This document shows positions 1-7,951 of a stretch of 64,000 bases of DNA, in pieces (position 1 is the stretch's first letter; the number at the start of each line of letters is the position of its first letter). The translations under genes were made by a program, and so were the position numbers. Source of the stretch: Reyranella sp. (lineage in GTDB: Bacteria; Pseudomonadota; Alphaproteobacteria; Reyranellales; Reyranellaceae); NCBI GenBank assembly GCA_019750135.1, contig JAIEOV010000058.1, forward strand, positions 1-64,000, in the 5' to 3' direction. The notes beneath the pieces are model-generated. The model did not search any database. It was not told the origin of the DNA and saw nothing but the letters and a program-made list of their open reading frames with translations.

Positions 1-674
1 TCTTCGAAAGCGTGGCGCCGCGCTACGACCTGATGAACGACCTGATGTCGGTTGGCGTGCACCGGCTCTGGAAGAACACGCTGGTCGACGTGCTGCATCC
101 GCGGGCGGGCGAGAAATTCCTGGATGTGGCGGGCGGCACGGGCGACGTCGCCTTCCGCATCCATCGCCGCCAGGGTGAGCGACCGGACGTCAGCGTTTGC
201 GACATAAATGCCGCCATGCTGGCGGTCGGCCGTGACCGTGCCGTCGATCGCGGACTGCTGAAAGGCCTGACCTGGACGACAGGCGATGCCGAGAAGCTGC
301 CGTTCCCCGACCGCTCGTTCGACGGCTACACGATCGCCTTCGGCTTGCGCAACGTCACCGACATCGACAAGGCGCTCGGCGAGGCGCATCGCGTGCTGAA
401 GCCGGGCGGCCGCTTCTACTGCCTGGAATTCAGCAAGGTGACGTCGGCCCCGGTCGGCCGCGTCTACGACGCCTATTCCAGCCGCGCCCTGCCGTTCTTT
501 GGCCGGCTCGTCGCCAAGGACGCCGAGTCCTATCGCTATCTGCACGAAAGCATCCGCCGCTTCCCGCCCCAGCGCGAGCTCGCCCGCCGCATGCGCGAGC
601 AAGGCTTCGCCAACGTGACCTGGCGCGACATGACGCTGGGCGTCGTGGCGCTGCACGCGGGCTGGCGGATATGA
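1..674 (+). CDS. ubiE: UbiE/COQ5 C-methyltransferase, 5' end outside window
   Basis: SAM-dependent C-methyltransferase of ubiquinone (and menaquinone where present) synthesis; it methylates the benzoquinol ring carbon in the cytoplasm or at the membrane face. The frame is open to the left edge (Phe-Glu-Ser before VAPRYDLMNDLMS), so the first part of the gene, roughly 25-35 codons, is missing. Visible are the SAM loop FLDVAGGTGD, the acidic residue of CDINAAML that should bind the ribose, GLRNVTD, the post-motif HRVLKPGG, and the usual C-terminal GVVALHAGWRI. A Val at the first visible GTG is internal, not the start. ubiB follows, as is common in Alphaproteobacteria, but a palindromic repeat separates the two. 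Confidence 0.95.
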   Translation, partial: FESVAPRYDLMNDLMSVGVHRLWKNTLVDVLHPRAGEKFLDVAGGTGDVAFRIHRRQGERPDVSVCDINAAMLAVGRDRAVDRGLLKGLTWTTGDAEKLPFPDRSFDGYTIAFGLRNVTDIDKALGEAHRVLKPGGRFYCLEFSKVTSAPVGRVYDAYSSRALPFFGRLVAKDAESYRYLHESIRRFPPQRELARRMREQGFANVTWRDMTLGVVALHAGWRI

Positions 675-684
675 GCGTCTTGCC

Positions 685-821
685 GGACCGCGGGCCTCCA
701 GGCCCGCTCATTGCTGGGAGCGCGCCACTCCGTGGCGCTCATGGGCTGTTGAAGCAAAGATGCGCCACAGAGTGGCGCGCTCCCAGCAAAGACCATGAGC
801 GGGCCTGGAGGCCCGCGGTCC
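685..821. repeat. Nested palindromic repeat, copy 1 (ubiE-ubiB gap)
   Basis: A long imperfect inverted repeat fills the ubiE-ubiB gap. The left arm (685-740) reads as module A, GGACCGCGGGCCTCCAGG and onward to CTCAT, then module B, built on GCGCGCCACTCCGTGGCGC. The right arm (761-821) carries B then A in reverse complement. Each module is itself a small palindrome, so the transcript could fold into a cruciform-like structure. Related copies lie at 21958-22016 and 60374-60514. It resembles dispersed REP/BIME-type elements; no transposase is nearby. Confidence 0.85.
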
Positions 822-827
822 AGTAAG

Positions 828-2357
828 ATGCTGCGCGCGATCCGCAACTCCTGGCGCCTGCTGCGCATGGCGCTGAGCCTGGCGCGGCACGATGCGCTGT
901 TTCCGCTGGAGATCCTGGGCATCACGCCGGCGCTGGTCGCCTGGGCGCGCCTGTTCGCGCGCCGCCGCGACGCGCGCCGGCCGGGCGAACGGCTGACGGC
1001 GGCGCTGCAGGAGATGGGTCCGTCCTTCATCAAGCTCGGCCAGGCGCTGTCGACCCGCGCCGACCTTCTGAGCGAACAGGTCGCCGCCGACCTCGCGCAA
1101 TTGCAGGATCACCTGCCGGCCTTCTCCGGCGCCGAGGCCAAGCGCATCATCGAGGCCGAGCTCGGTCAGCCGATCGACGCGCTGTTCACCAGCTTCGACG
1201 AAACGCCGGTTGCCGCCGCCTCGATCGCCCAGGTGCATTTCGCCGTCACCACCGACGGCCGCGAGGTCGCGGTCAAAGTGCTGAGGCCGACTATCGAGCT
1301 CGCCTTCGAGCGCGACCTCGACCTCTTCTACTGGGTCGCCGAGCTGGTCGAGCGCACCCAGCCGCGCTACCGCCGCCTGAAGCCGGTCGATTCGGTGCGC
1401 GCCTTCGCCGATGTCGTGCGCGTCGAGATGGACCTGCGCATGGAGGCGGCCGCCGCCGAGGAACTGGGCGAGAACTTCGTCGACGATCCGGGCTATCGCG
1501 CGCCGACCATCGACTGGGACCGCACGGCCGAGCGCGTGCTGACGCTCGAGCGCATCGACGGCATCCCGATCGGCGATCGCGACGCCATCGTCGCCGCCGG
1601 CCACGATCCCAACGAGGTCATGAAGAAGGCGGCCGAAGCCTTCTTCTACCAAGTGTTTCGCGACGGCTTCTTCCATGCCGACATGCACGGCGGCAACGCC
1701 TTCGTCGACCGCTCGGGCCACATCGTGCCGGTTGATTTCGGCATCATGGGCCGCATCGACGAGGACACGCGCGGCTACCTCGCCGAGATGCTGGTCGCTT
1801 TCCTGCGCCGCGACTATCGCGCGGTGGCCGAGGTGCAGTTCCGCGCCGGCTATGTCCCGCCCGATCAGTCGCGCGAGATGTTCGCCCAAGCCTGCCGCTC
1901 GATCGGCGAGCCGATCTTCGGCAAGCCCAGCCACCAGATCTCGATCGCCCGCCTGCTGGCACAGCTGCTGCGCGTCACCGAGCAGTTCGAGATGGCGGTG
2001 CAGCCGCAGCTGCTGCTGCTGCAGAAGACCATGCTGATGGCCGAGGGCATGGGCACCAGGCTCAATCCCAACGTCAATATCTGGGAGCTGTCGCGGCCCC
2101 TGATCGAGGAATGGATGCAAACCCATTTCGGCCCGCGCGCCACGGTGGGACGCGCCGTCGAGGACATCAGCGAGGGTCTGCGCCGGCTGCCGCGCCTGAT
2201 CGACAGCCTGCATCTCGTGGCCGAGCACGAACGCCGCAAGGCCGAACGCGAAGCGACCAAACCACCACCCACCGGCGGCCGTGGCTGGCGTCCGGGCTTC
2301 TCCGAGGTCATCGCCATCCTCGCCCTGATCGCCGCGATCGTCGCGTGGTGGCATTAG
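828..2357 (+). CDS. ubiB: UbiB family atypical protein kinase-like ATPase
   Basis: Membrane-associated ADCK/COQ8-type protein needed for ubiquinone biosynthesis, probably an ATPase acting on the Coq assembly rather than a true protein kinase. The 509-aa product has the family KxGQ motif (FIKLGQALSTR, residues 68-77), the Ala-rich loop PVAAASIAQVHF (127-138), the VAVK lysine (about 150), a catalytic-loop HADMHGGN (about 283) and DFG (about 303). A C-terminal hydrophobic segment ending AAIVAWWH would anchor it. I chose ATG 828; an in-frame ATG at 795 lies inside the palindromic repeat and would add 11 repeat-encoded residues. Confidence 0.95.
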   Translation: MLRAIRNSWRLLRMALSLARHDALFPLEILGITPALVAWARLFARRRDARRPGERLTAALQEMGPSFIKLGQALSTRADLLSEQVAADLAQLQDHLPAFSGAEAKRIIEAELGQPIDALFTSFDETPVAAASIAQVHFAVTTDGREVAVKVLRPTIELAFERDLDLFYWVAELVERTQPRYRRLKPVDSVRAFADVVRVEMDLRMEAAAAEELGENFVDDPGYRAPTIDWDRTAERVLTLERIDGIPIGDRDAIVAAGHDPNEVMKKAAEAFFYQVFRDGFFHADMHGGNAFVDRSGHIVPVDFGIMGRIDEDTRGYLAEMLVAFLRRDYRAVAEVQFRAGYVPPDQSREMFAQACRSIGEPIFGKPSHQISIARLLAQLLRVTEQFEMAVQPQLLLLQKTMLMAEGMGTRLNPNVNIWELSRPLIEEWMQTHFGPRATVGRAVEDISEGLRRLPRLIDSLHLVAEHERRKAEREATKPPPTGGRGWRPGFSEVIAILALIAAIVAWWH

Positions 2358-2373
2358 CCGCCGCTGATCGAGG

Positions 2374-3114
2374 ATGACTGCAGACCAGATCCTGTTCGGC
2401 CTCGCCGTGTTCCTGCTGGCGGGAACGGTGAAGGGGCTGGTCGGGCTTGGACTGCCGACCATCGTCATCGCGCTCACGACACTGGTGCTACCGCTGACCG
2501 AATCGATCGCCATGATCGCCTTGCCGACCATCTTCTCGAATGTCTGGCAGGCGGCGGTGGGCGGCAACTTCTGGCGGATCCTGCGCCGCCAGTGGCCGCT
2601 GATCGTGCCGCTGGCGATCGGGCTCTATCTCACCATGTGGCTGGTCGGCCAGAAGGGTCCCGACTGGGCCTTCATCGTCCTGGCGGCGGTTCTCATCGTC
2701 TATAGCGGCCTCGGCCTGCTGCGCATCCGCCTGCACATCCACGCCGACCTGGAGAAGCCGCTGGCGCCGGTGATCGGCGCCATCTCGGGCTTCGTCGCGG
2801 GAGTCGTCGGCGTGCCGATCATCCCTCTCATGCCTTACCTCCAGGGCCTCGACATCAAGCCTTCCGAGCTGGTGCAGACCCTGGGCGTGGTGCTCTGCGC
2901 CACCTCGTTCACCCTCACCTTTTCGCTGCTGAATTTCGGCCTTTTGGATGGCCGGCGCGCCATCGTCTCGGCCGCCGCCGTGGTGCCGGCGCTGGCCGGT
3001 ATGTGGGTCGGCCAGCAGATCCGCCGACGCCTGTCGGTCGAGCAGTTCCGCCTGGCCGTGTTCTGGGCTTTGTTGCTCACGGGGCTGTATACTTTCGCCA
3101 GCCGGGTGTTGTGA
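2374..3114 (+). CDS. TSUP family permease (TauE/SafE type)
   Basis: A 246-aa integral membrane protein of the sulfite exporter TauE/SafE (TSUP) family, which moves sulfur-containing or organic anions across the inner membrane. It shows the N-terminal glycine-rich segment GTVKGLVGLGLPTIV, about seven or eight hydrophobic spans, and the second-half repeat GAISGFVAGVVGVPIIPL characteristic of the internal duplication in this family. It starts 16 nt after ubiB and is probably co-transcribed with it. The substrate cannot be read from sequence. Confidence 0.88.
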   Translation: MTADQILFGLAVFLLAGTVKGLVGLGLPTIVIALTTLVLPLTESIAMIALPTIFSNVWQAAVGGNFWRILRRQWPLIVPLAIGLYLTMWLVGQKGPDWAFIVLAAVLIVYSGLGLLRIRLHIHADLEKPLAPVIGAISGFVAGVVGVPIIPLMPYLQGLDIKPSELVQTLGVVLCATSFTLTFSLLNFGLLDGRRAIVSAAAVVPALAGMWVGQQIRRRLSVEQFRLAVFWALLLTGLYTFASRVL

Positions 3115-3127
3115 TAGGCTGGGGACC

Positions 3128-4372
3128 ATGCTCAAGGGCAAGCGGATTCTGCTGATCGTCGCAGGGGGCATCGCGGCGTTCAAATCGCTCGAGCTCATCC
3201 GCCGTCTGCGCGAACGCGGTGCTTCGGTGCGCTGCGTGCTCACCGAGGCCGGCGCCAAGTTCGTCACGCCCCTGTCGCTGCAGGCGCTGAGCGAGGATCG
3301 CGTCTACGGCGACATGTTCTCGCTGACCGACGAAAGCGAGATGGGGCACATCCAGCTCTCGCGCGACGCCGACCTGCTCGTGGTGGCGCCGGCGACGGCC
3401 AACCTTTTGGCGCGCATGGCGGCGGGCCTGGCCGACGATCTCGCTGCGACCGTGCTGCTCGCCACCGACAAGCCGGTGCTGGCGGCGCCGGCGATGAACG
3501 TGCGCATGTGGACCCACGCCGCCACCGTGGCCAACGTCGAGACCTTGAAGCAGCGCGGCATCCATTTCATCGGCCCCAACGACGGCGCCATGGCCTGCAA
3601 CGAATTCGGGCCCGGCCGCATGTCCGAGCCGACGGAGATCGCCGACGCGATCGAGGAGCTGCTGACGCCGGCGCAGCGGCCCCCCTTTGAGAAACCATTG
3701 GCCGGCAAGCGCGCGGTCGTGACGTCCGGACCGACGCGCGAGGCGATCGATCCGGTGCGCTACATCTCCAATCATTCCTCGGGCAAGCAGGGCCATGCCA
3801 TCGCCTCCGCGCTGGCGGCGCTCGGCGCCGACGTCACGCTGGTCAGCGGGCCGGTCGCCATCGCCGATCCGCAGGGCGTGACGACCGTCCATATCGACTC
3901 GGCCGACCAGATGCTGGCCGCCTGCCTCGCCGCGGGCCGCATCGACATCGCCGTCTGCGCCGCCGCCGTCGCCGACTGGAAGGCCGCCCGGCCGGCCGGC
4001 TCCAAGATCAAGAAGAAGGCCGGGATGGCGCCGCCCAGCCTCGAGCTCACGCCCAATCCCGACATCCTCGCCACGCTCTCCAAGCCCGGCCCGCAGCGCC
4101 CGGCGCTGGTCGTGGGCTTCGCCGCCGAGACCGAGAACCTGGTGGCCAACGCCATCGACAAGCGCCAGCGGAAGGGCTGCGACTGGATCGTCGCCAACGA
4201 CGTCTCGCCCGCCGTAGGCACGTTCGGCGGCGAGCGCAACACCGTTCACCTGATCAGCGCCTCCGGCGTGGAAGACTGGCCGACCCTGGCCAAGGGCGAG
4301 GTCGCCATGCGGCTGGCCGGCCGCATCGCCCTGCACTTTGGCCTGCCGCCCAAAGCCGAGGCAGCAGAATGA
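3128..4372 (+). CDS. coaBC: Bifunctional CoaBC: phosphopantothenoylcysteine synthetase/decarboxylase
   Basis: Makes 4'-phosphopantetheine for coenzyme A in two steps: CoaB joins cysteine to phosphopantothenate and CoaC decarboxylates the product with FMN. The 414-aa protein has the CoaC flavoprotein domain first, with active-site His74 (MGHIQLS), the PAMN motif at 121-124 and Cys157 in MACNEFGPGRM. The CoaB domain follows (GPTREAIDPVRYISNHSSG, about 201-219), with a KIKKK lysine motif near 295. An ORF open further upstream (from 2948) overlaps the permease gene in another frame and is not used. dut overlaps the stop by 4 nt. Confidence 0.96.
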   Translation: MLKGKRILLIVAGGIAAFKSLELIRRLRERGASVRCVLTEAGAKFVTPLSLQALSEDRVYGDMFSLTDESEMGHIQLSRDADLLVVAPATANLLARMAAGLADDLAATVLLATDKPVLAAPAMNVRMWTHAATVANVETLKQRGIHFIGPNDGAMACNEFGPGRMSEPTEIADAIEELLTPAQRPPFEKPLAGKRAVVTSGPTREAIDPVRYISNHSSGKQGHAIASALAALGADVTLVSGPVAIADPQGVTTVHIDSADQMLAACLAAGRIDIAVCAAAVADWKAARPAGSKIKKKAGMAPPSLELTPNPDILATLSKPGPQRPALVVGFAAETENLVANAIDKRQRKGCDWIVANDVSPAVGTFGGERNTVHLISASGVEDWPTLAKGEVAMRLAGRIALHFGLPPKAEAAE

Positions 4373-4851
4373 AGGGTGTCGAGACCGTCGAGATCGAGGT
4401 GGTGCGCCTCGCCCATGCCCGCGACCTTGCCCTGCCGGACTACGCCACGGCCGCTGCTGCCGGCGCCGACCTTTTAGCTGCCATCGACCAGGACATTGAG
4501 CTGGCGCCGTTGGAGCGCAAGATCGTACCGACCGGCATCTCGATCGCCCTACCGGTGGGCTTCGAGGCCCAGGTCCGGCCGCGCTCGGGCCTGGCTGCCA
4601 AGAACGGGGTGACCGTGGCCAACGCGCCGGGAACCGTAGATGCTGATTACCGTGGGGAGATCGGCGTCATCCTGATCAATCTTTCCAAGGAGCCATTCCG
4701 CATCAGTCGCGGCATGCGAATTGCACAGTTGGTGGTAGCCCGGCATGCCCGGGCCGTATGGCGTGAAGTGAGCGAGCTCGATCGGACGGCGCGCGGTGCC
4801 GGGGGTTTCGGATCGACAGGAGTGGCGGCGGGGTCGGCTAAAAGCGCCTAG
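4369..4851 (+). CDS. dut: dUTP diphosphatase
   Basis: Hydrolyses dUTP to dUMP and pyrophosphate, keeping uracil out of DNA and feeding dTMP synthesis. The 160-aa trimeric-type dUTPase has all five motifs: AGADL (31-35), PRSG (71-74), GTVDADYRG (88-96, with the catalytic Asp), RGMRIAQ (114-120) and the flexible Gly-rich GAGGFGSTG (143-151). Its ATG overlaps the coaBC stop (ATGA), so the two are translationally coupled. The coaBC-dut pairing is a common bacterial arrangement. Confidence 0.97.
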   Translation: MKGVETVEIEVVRLAHARDLALPDYATAAAAGADLLAAIDQDIELAPLERKIVPTGISIALPVGFEAQVRPRSGLAAKNGVTVANAPGTVDADYRGEIGVILINLSKEPFRISRGMRIAQLVVARHARAVWREVSELDRTARGAGGFGSTGVAAGSAKSA

Positions 4852-4876
4852 GGGCGCCTGAGGAGAAGCACTGGGG

Positions 4877-5344
4877 ATGCCTCGGCTCAGCAAGAAAACC
4901 ATGTTCGCGATCGAGGCCGTGCTCGACGTGGCCTTCCATGTCGGCGAGCACCCGGTGCGCAGCGGCGACATCACCGAGCGGCAGCGCATTCCCAAACGCT
5001 ATCTCGAGCAGGTGCTGCAGCACCTGGTGCGGGCCGGCATCCTGGCCGGCAAGCGCGGTCCGCGTGGCGGCTATCGCCTGGGCCGCGAGCAGCGAATGAT
5101 CACCCTGGGCGAGGTCGTGCGCGTGGTGCGCAAGCTCGAGGCCGAGACCGAGCCCAACGATCCCGCGACCGGATCGCCGCTCGCCCACGAGGTGGTGTGG
5201 CCGATGTGGGAGAAGCTGCGCGACGATATGATGGCCCAGCTCGACAACATCACCATCGAGGAACTCTGCCAGCGGGCGCGCGCCAAGGGGCTCGACCAGC
5301 CGGTCCCCGGCCAGCCGCCGCCCACCGAGCGCATTGCCGTTTGA
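4877..5344 (+). CDS. Rrf2 family transcriptional regulator
   Basis: A 155-aa DNA-binding regulator. The N-terminal winged helix is typical of Rrf2 proteins (MFAIEAVLDVAFH, then the recognition region RIPKRYLEQVLQHL and the wing GKRGPRGGYRLGR). The C-terminal part lacks the three clustered cysteines that hold an Fe-S cluster in IscR, NsrR or RsrR; only one Cys (EELCQRA) is present, so a sensor cluster of that type is unlikely. It lies 25 nt after dut on the same strand and before a CMD-family gene. The target and signal are unknown. Confidence 0.88.
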   Translation: MPRLSKKTMFAIEAVLDVAFHVGEHPVRSGDITERQRIPKRYLEQVLQHLVRAGILAGKRGPRGGYRLGREQRMITLGEVVRVVRKLEAETEPNDPATGSPLAHEVVWPMWEKLRDDMMAQLDNITIEELCQRARAKGLDQPVPGQPPPTERIAV

Positions 5345-5401
5345 TCTTTTGACCGCGTGAACTGATAACTCCGCCCGTTCATTGAACTGGAGGAGTGACA
5401 G

Positions 5402-5830
5402 ATGGCCAAGGCCAAGGCGGCGGCAAAGAAAGCCAAGCCCAATCCACGCAACAAGAAGCTCTACGACGACGGCATGAAGGTGCGCAAAGCCGTGCTGGGT
5501 GCGAGCTACGTCGACAATTCGCTGGCGAACGCCGCCACGGACGACTTCATGATGTCGTTCCAGGACATCACCACGGAATATGCCTGGGGCTACGTCTGGA
5601 CTCGGCCCGGCCTGCCGAAGAAGACGCGCTCGATGCTGAACCTCGCCATGCTGGCGGCGTTGAACCGCGGCCCCGAGCTCAAGCTGCACGTCAACGGCGC
5701 GCTGAACAACGGCCTCACCAAGGAGGAGATCAAGGAGATCTTCCTGCAGGTCGCGATCTACTGCGGCATCCCCGCCAGCCTCGACGCCTTCAAGATCGCG
5801 AGCGGCGTGTTCAAGGAACGCGGCGTCTGA
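5402..5830 (+). CDS. Carboxymuconolactone decarboxylase family protein
   Basis: A 142-aa all-helical protein similar to PcaC (4-carboxymuconolactone decarboxylase). After a Lys/Ala-rich N-terminus it carries the family core KTRSMLNLAMLAALNRG, ELKLHVNGALNNG and EIKEIFLQVAIYCGIPASL. It has no CXXC pair, so it is not AhpD-type alkylhydroperoxidase. A strong Shine-Dalgarno (GGAGGAG) sits before ATG 5402. No other protocatechuate-pathway gene is adjacent, so membership in that pathway is inferred from family only. Confidence 0.85.
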   Translation: MAKAKAAAKKAKPNPRNKKLYDDGMKVRKAVLGASYVDNSLANAATDDFMMSFQDITTEYAWGYVWTRPGLPKKTRSMLNLAMLAALNRGPELKLHVNGALNNGLTKEEIKEIFLQVAIYCGIPASLDAFKIASGVFKERGV

Positions 5831-5840
5831 GACACGACGC

Positions 5841-5879
5841 CGTCATCCCGACCGGAGCGAAGCTCCGGTCGGGATGACG
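5841..5879. terminator. Perfect palindrome between convergent genes, likely bidirectional terminator
   Basis: Two perfect 18-nt arms (CGTCATCCCGACCGGAGC and its complement) flank a 3-nt GAA loop. It lies just after the CMD gene and contains the end of the converging MaoC gene. The same CGTCATCCCGA core recurs at 6418-6539 and in degenerate form near 32760-32820, so it is also a dispersed repeat. No T-run follows on either strand. Confidence 0.75.
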
Positions 5880-6328
5880 GGCTTGCGCTCGATCAATCCG
5901 GCAACGACCACCGACAGGACGACCTTGCCGGCCTGATTCACCAGCTCATACAGCAGATCGAAGTAGCCGCGTTGCGGCCGGCTCGATTCGCGCTTGTTCT
6001 GGATCGTGATCCGCAGCCGGACCATGTCGCCCGACCGTACGGGGTTGAGGAACTTCAGGTGCCATTCCGAGGCACCGAGCACCGCCCAGCGCCGTCCGGG
6101 CACGTTGTAGATCTGGTGGCCCAGACGGTACATCAGCGTGATGGTGTAGCCGCCGCTGGCGATCAGGCCGCCGTACGGATTCCGGGCCGCCGAGGCCTCG
6201 TCGACGTGAAACGGCCACGGGTCGTTGCGACGGTTGTAGGCCAGCATCTCGTCGCGATCGATCGCGACCTCGTCGCTCAGGAAAGACGCGCCGACGACGA
6301 GGTCCTCGAAGTAGACTGGAACTTCCAT
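5843..6328 (-). CDS. MaoC family hot-dog hydratase/dehydratase
   Basis: A 161-aa single hot-dog protein of the MaoC (R-specific enoyl-CoA hydratase) family. The hydratase motif is visible as YNRRNDPWPFHVDEASA followed by GGLIASGGYT, giving the expected catalytic Asp and His. Start at 6328 is supported by GGAGAG on the coding strand. The last residues (VIPTGASLRSG) are encoded by the palindromic repeat at 5841-5879, and the stop codon also lies inside it, so the natural end was probably altered by repeat insertion. The acyl-CoA substrate is not identifiable. Confidence 0.88.
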   Translation of the reverse strand: MEVPVYFEDLVVGASFLSDEVAIDRDEMLAYNRRNDPWPFHVDEASAARNPYGGLIASGGYTITLMYRLGHQIYNVPGRRWAVLGASEWHLKFLNPVRSGDMVRLRITIQNKRESSRPQRGYFDLLYELVNQAGKVVLSVVVAGLIERKPVIPTGASLRSG

Positions 6329-6417
6329 CGGCTCTCCTTGCGGCGGCACTGTTGGACGATCAACTACCCGAGGGGTAATGGTCCTGCGCAGGGCTATCGC
6401 GTATGACAAAAAAATCC

Positions 6418-6539
6418 CGTCATCCCGACCGAAGCCGAGCGTAGCGAGGCGCAGTGGAGGGACCTGTTTTGTTGATGCATCGACAAAAAGAGGTCCCTCG
6501 GCTACGCCGCCCTTCGGGCGGCTCCGCTCGGGATGACGG
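6418..6539. repeat. Dispersed inverted repeat, CGTCATCCCGA family
   Basis: The element begins CCGTCATCCCGACC and ends with the complementary GGGATGACGG. Inside it, GAGGGACCT near 6458 pairs with AGGTCCCTC near 6491, so it is a nested inverted repeat of about 120 nt. It occupies most of the 244-nt gap between the MaoC and GNAT genes and shares its outer arms with the palindrome at 5841-5879. Confidence 0.8.
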
Positions 6540-6572
6540 AAAAATCGATCAAACGCGACAGCGGGGGAGGAC

Positions 6573-7043
6573 ATGAAAGTCCGCGCTGCCAAGCCAGGCG
6601 AAGGCCAAGACCTCTCTGCCCTCTGCGTCCGGTCGAAGGCGCATTGGGGCTACGACGCGACATTCATGAGATTGAGCGCGGCGTCGTTGGCGGTAAACGA
6701 GGACGACATCGCCGTCGGCCGCGTGCTGGTGGCGATCGATGACGCCGGCCGCGTGATCGGCGTGGCCTGCGTCGTGCCCGACGGTGACGTGGCCGACCTC
6801 GACTCCTTGTTCGTCGACCCGCCGGCGATCGGCAGCGGCGCCGGGCGCGCCTTGTTCGACGCCGCCGTCGCCCTCGCCCGCAAGCAGGGTGCGCGGCGCA
6901 TGACCATCCTGGCCGATCCCAATGGCGCCGCCTTCTACGAGCGCATGGGTGCGCGCTTTCTGCGAAACGCGCCGTCCGACGCCATTCCCGGCCGCACGCT
7001 CCCATTCTATGAGTACGACCTCACCTCGAGGACCGTTGCATGA
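6573..7043 (+). CDS. GNAT family N-acetyltransferase
   Basis: A 156-aa acetyltransferase of the GNAT fold, transferring acetyl from acetyl-CoA to an unidentified amine. The acetyl-CoA-binding motif A is SLFVDPPAIGSGAGRALF (about residues 75-92), and the family C-terminal element is GAAFYERMGARFLRN. GGGGGAGG precedes the ATG at a suitable spacing. The stop overlaps the next gene's ATG by 4 nt, starting a tightly coupled run of four plus-strand genes. Confidence 0.87.
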   Translation: MKVRAAKPGEGQDLSALCVRSKAHWGYDATFMRLSAASLAVNEDDIAVGRVLVAIDDAGRVIGVACVVPDGDVADLDSLFVDPPAIGSGAGRALFDAAVALARKQGARRMTILADPNGAAFYERMGARFLRNAPSDAIPGRTLPFYEYDLTSRTVA

Positions 7044-7951
7044 CCACGCTTTCCCCTCCCGCCACCATCGCTTTCATCGGCCTCGGCATGATGGGCCGGC
7101 CGATGGCCTCGCGCCTTGCCGAGGCGGGTTTCAAGCTTCGCCTGTTCGACCTCTCACAGAAGGCGGTGTCGGACTTCGTCGGCGCCCATCCCACGGCGCT
7201 GGCGACGGCGTCGGCCAAGGCCGCGGTGCAGGGCGCCGAAGCGGTGATCACCATGCTGCCCGACGGCAAGATCGTGCGTCAGGCGCTGATCGAGGGCCGC
7301 GACGCGGCGCGCGAAGGCATGGCGGCGGGCATGCTCGCCATCGACATGAGTTCGTCCAATCCCGTCGATACCCAGAAGCTCGCACGCGATCTCGCGGCGC
7401 TGGGCGTGGCCCTGCTCGATGCGCCGGTGTCGGGCGGCGTCAAGCGCGCCATCGACGGCTCGCTGTCGATCATGGTGGGCGGCAACGCAGCCGACCTCGA
7501 GCGCGCGCGGCCGGCCTTCGCCGCCATGGGCAAGACCATCACGCTGTGCGGTCCGGCCGGCGCCGGGCACGCGTTGAAGGCGCTGAACAACTACCTGTCG
7601 GCCGCCGGCTTGGTCGCCATGTGCGAGGCGCTGGTCGTGGGCGAGGCTTTCGGGCTCGATCCCGGCACCATGGTCGACGTCTTCAACAGCTCGACCGGCA
7701 AGAGCAACGCCACCGAGGTGAAAGGCCGCCAGTTCGTCGTGCCGCGCAACTTCGCGGCCGGCTTCGCCACTGGGCTGATGGCCAAGGACCTGCGCACCGC
7801 GGGCGAGGTTGCGAATCACCTCCAGCTCAACATGCCCGGGCTGAAGCAGGCGGTGGCCTACTGGGCCGACGCCAGCGGCAAGCTCGGCGGCTCGGCAGAC
7901 CACACCGAGATTTTCCGTTATGCTGAGATGCTTGCGGAGGAGGAGTCATGA
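7040..7951 (+). CDS. NAD(P)-dependent oxidoreductase, 3-hydroxyisobutyrate dehydrogenase family
   Basis: A 303-aa beta-hydroxyacid dehydrogenase that oxidises a short 3-hydroxyacid with NAD(P). It shows the Rossmann motif FIGLGMMGRPMA (residues 13-24), the substrate-binding DAPVSGGVKRA and the catalytic-lysine helix GHALKALNN (about 177-185). Length fits the family. It overlaps the GNAT and cupin genes by 4 nt each. The family includes 3-hydroxyisobutyrate, tartronate semialdehyde and related enzymes; sequence alone does not decide among them. Confidence 0.9.
   Translation: MTTLSPPATIAFIGLGMMGRPMASRLAEAGFKLRLFDLSQKAVSDFVGAHPTALATASAKAAVQGAEAVITMLPDGKIVRQALIEGRDAAREGMAAGMLAIDMSSSNPVDTQKLARDLAALGVALLDAPVSGGVKRAIDGSLSIMVGGNAADLERARPAFAAMGKTITLCGPAGAGHALKALNNYLSAAGLVAMCEALVVGEAFGLDPGTMVDVFNSSTGKSNATEVKGRQFVVPRNFAAGFATGLMAKDLRTAGEVANHLQLNMPGLKQAVAYWADASGKLGGSADHTEIFRYAEMLAEEES

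Noticed and set aside
7154..7903. Minus-strand frame opposite the 3-hydroxyisobutyrate dehydrogenase gene
   Set aside because: Composition shadow; the plus-strand gene has complete family motifs and 4-nt overlaps with both neighbours.
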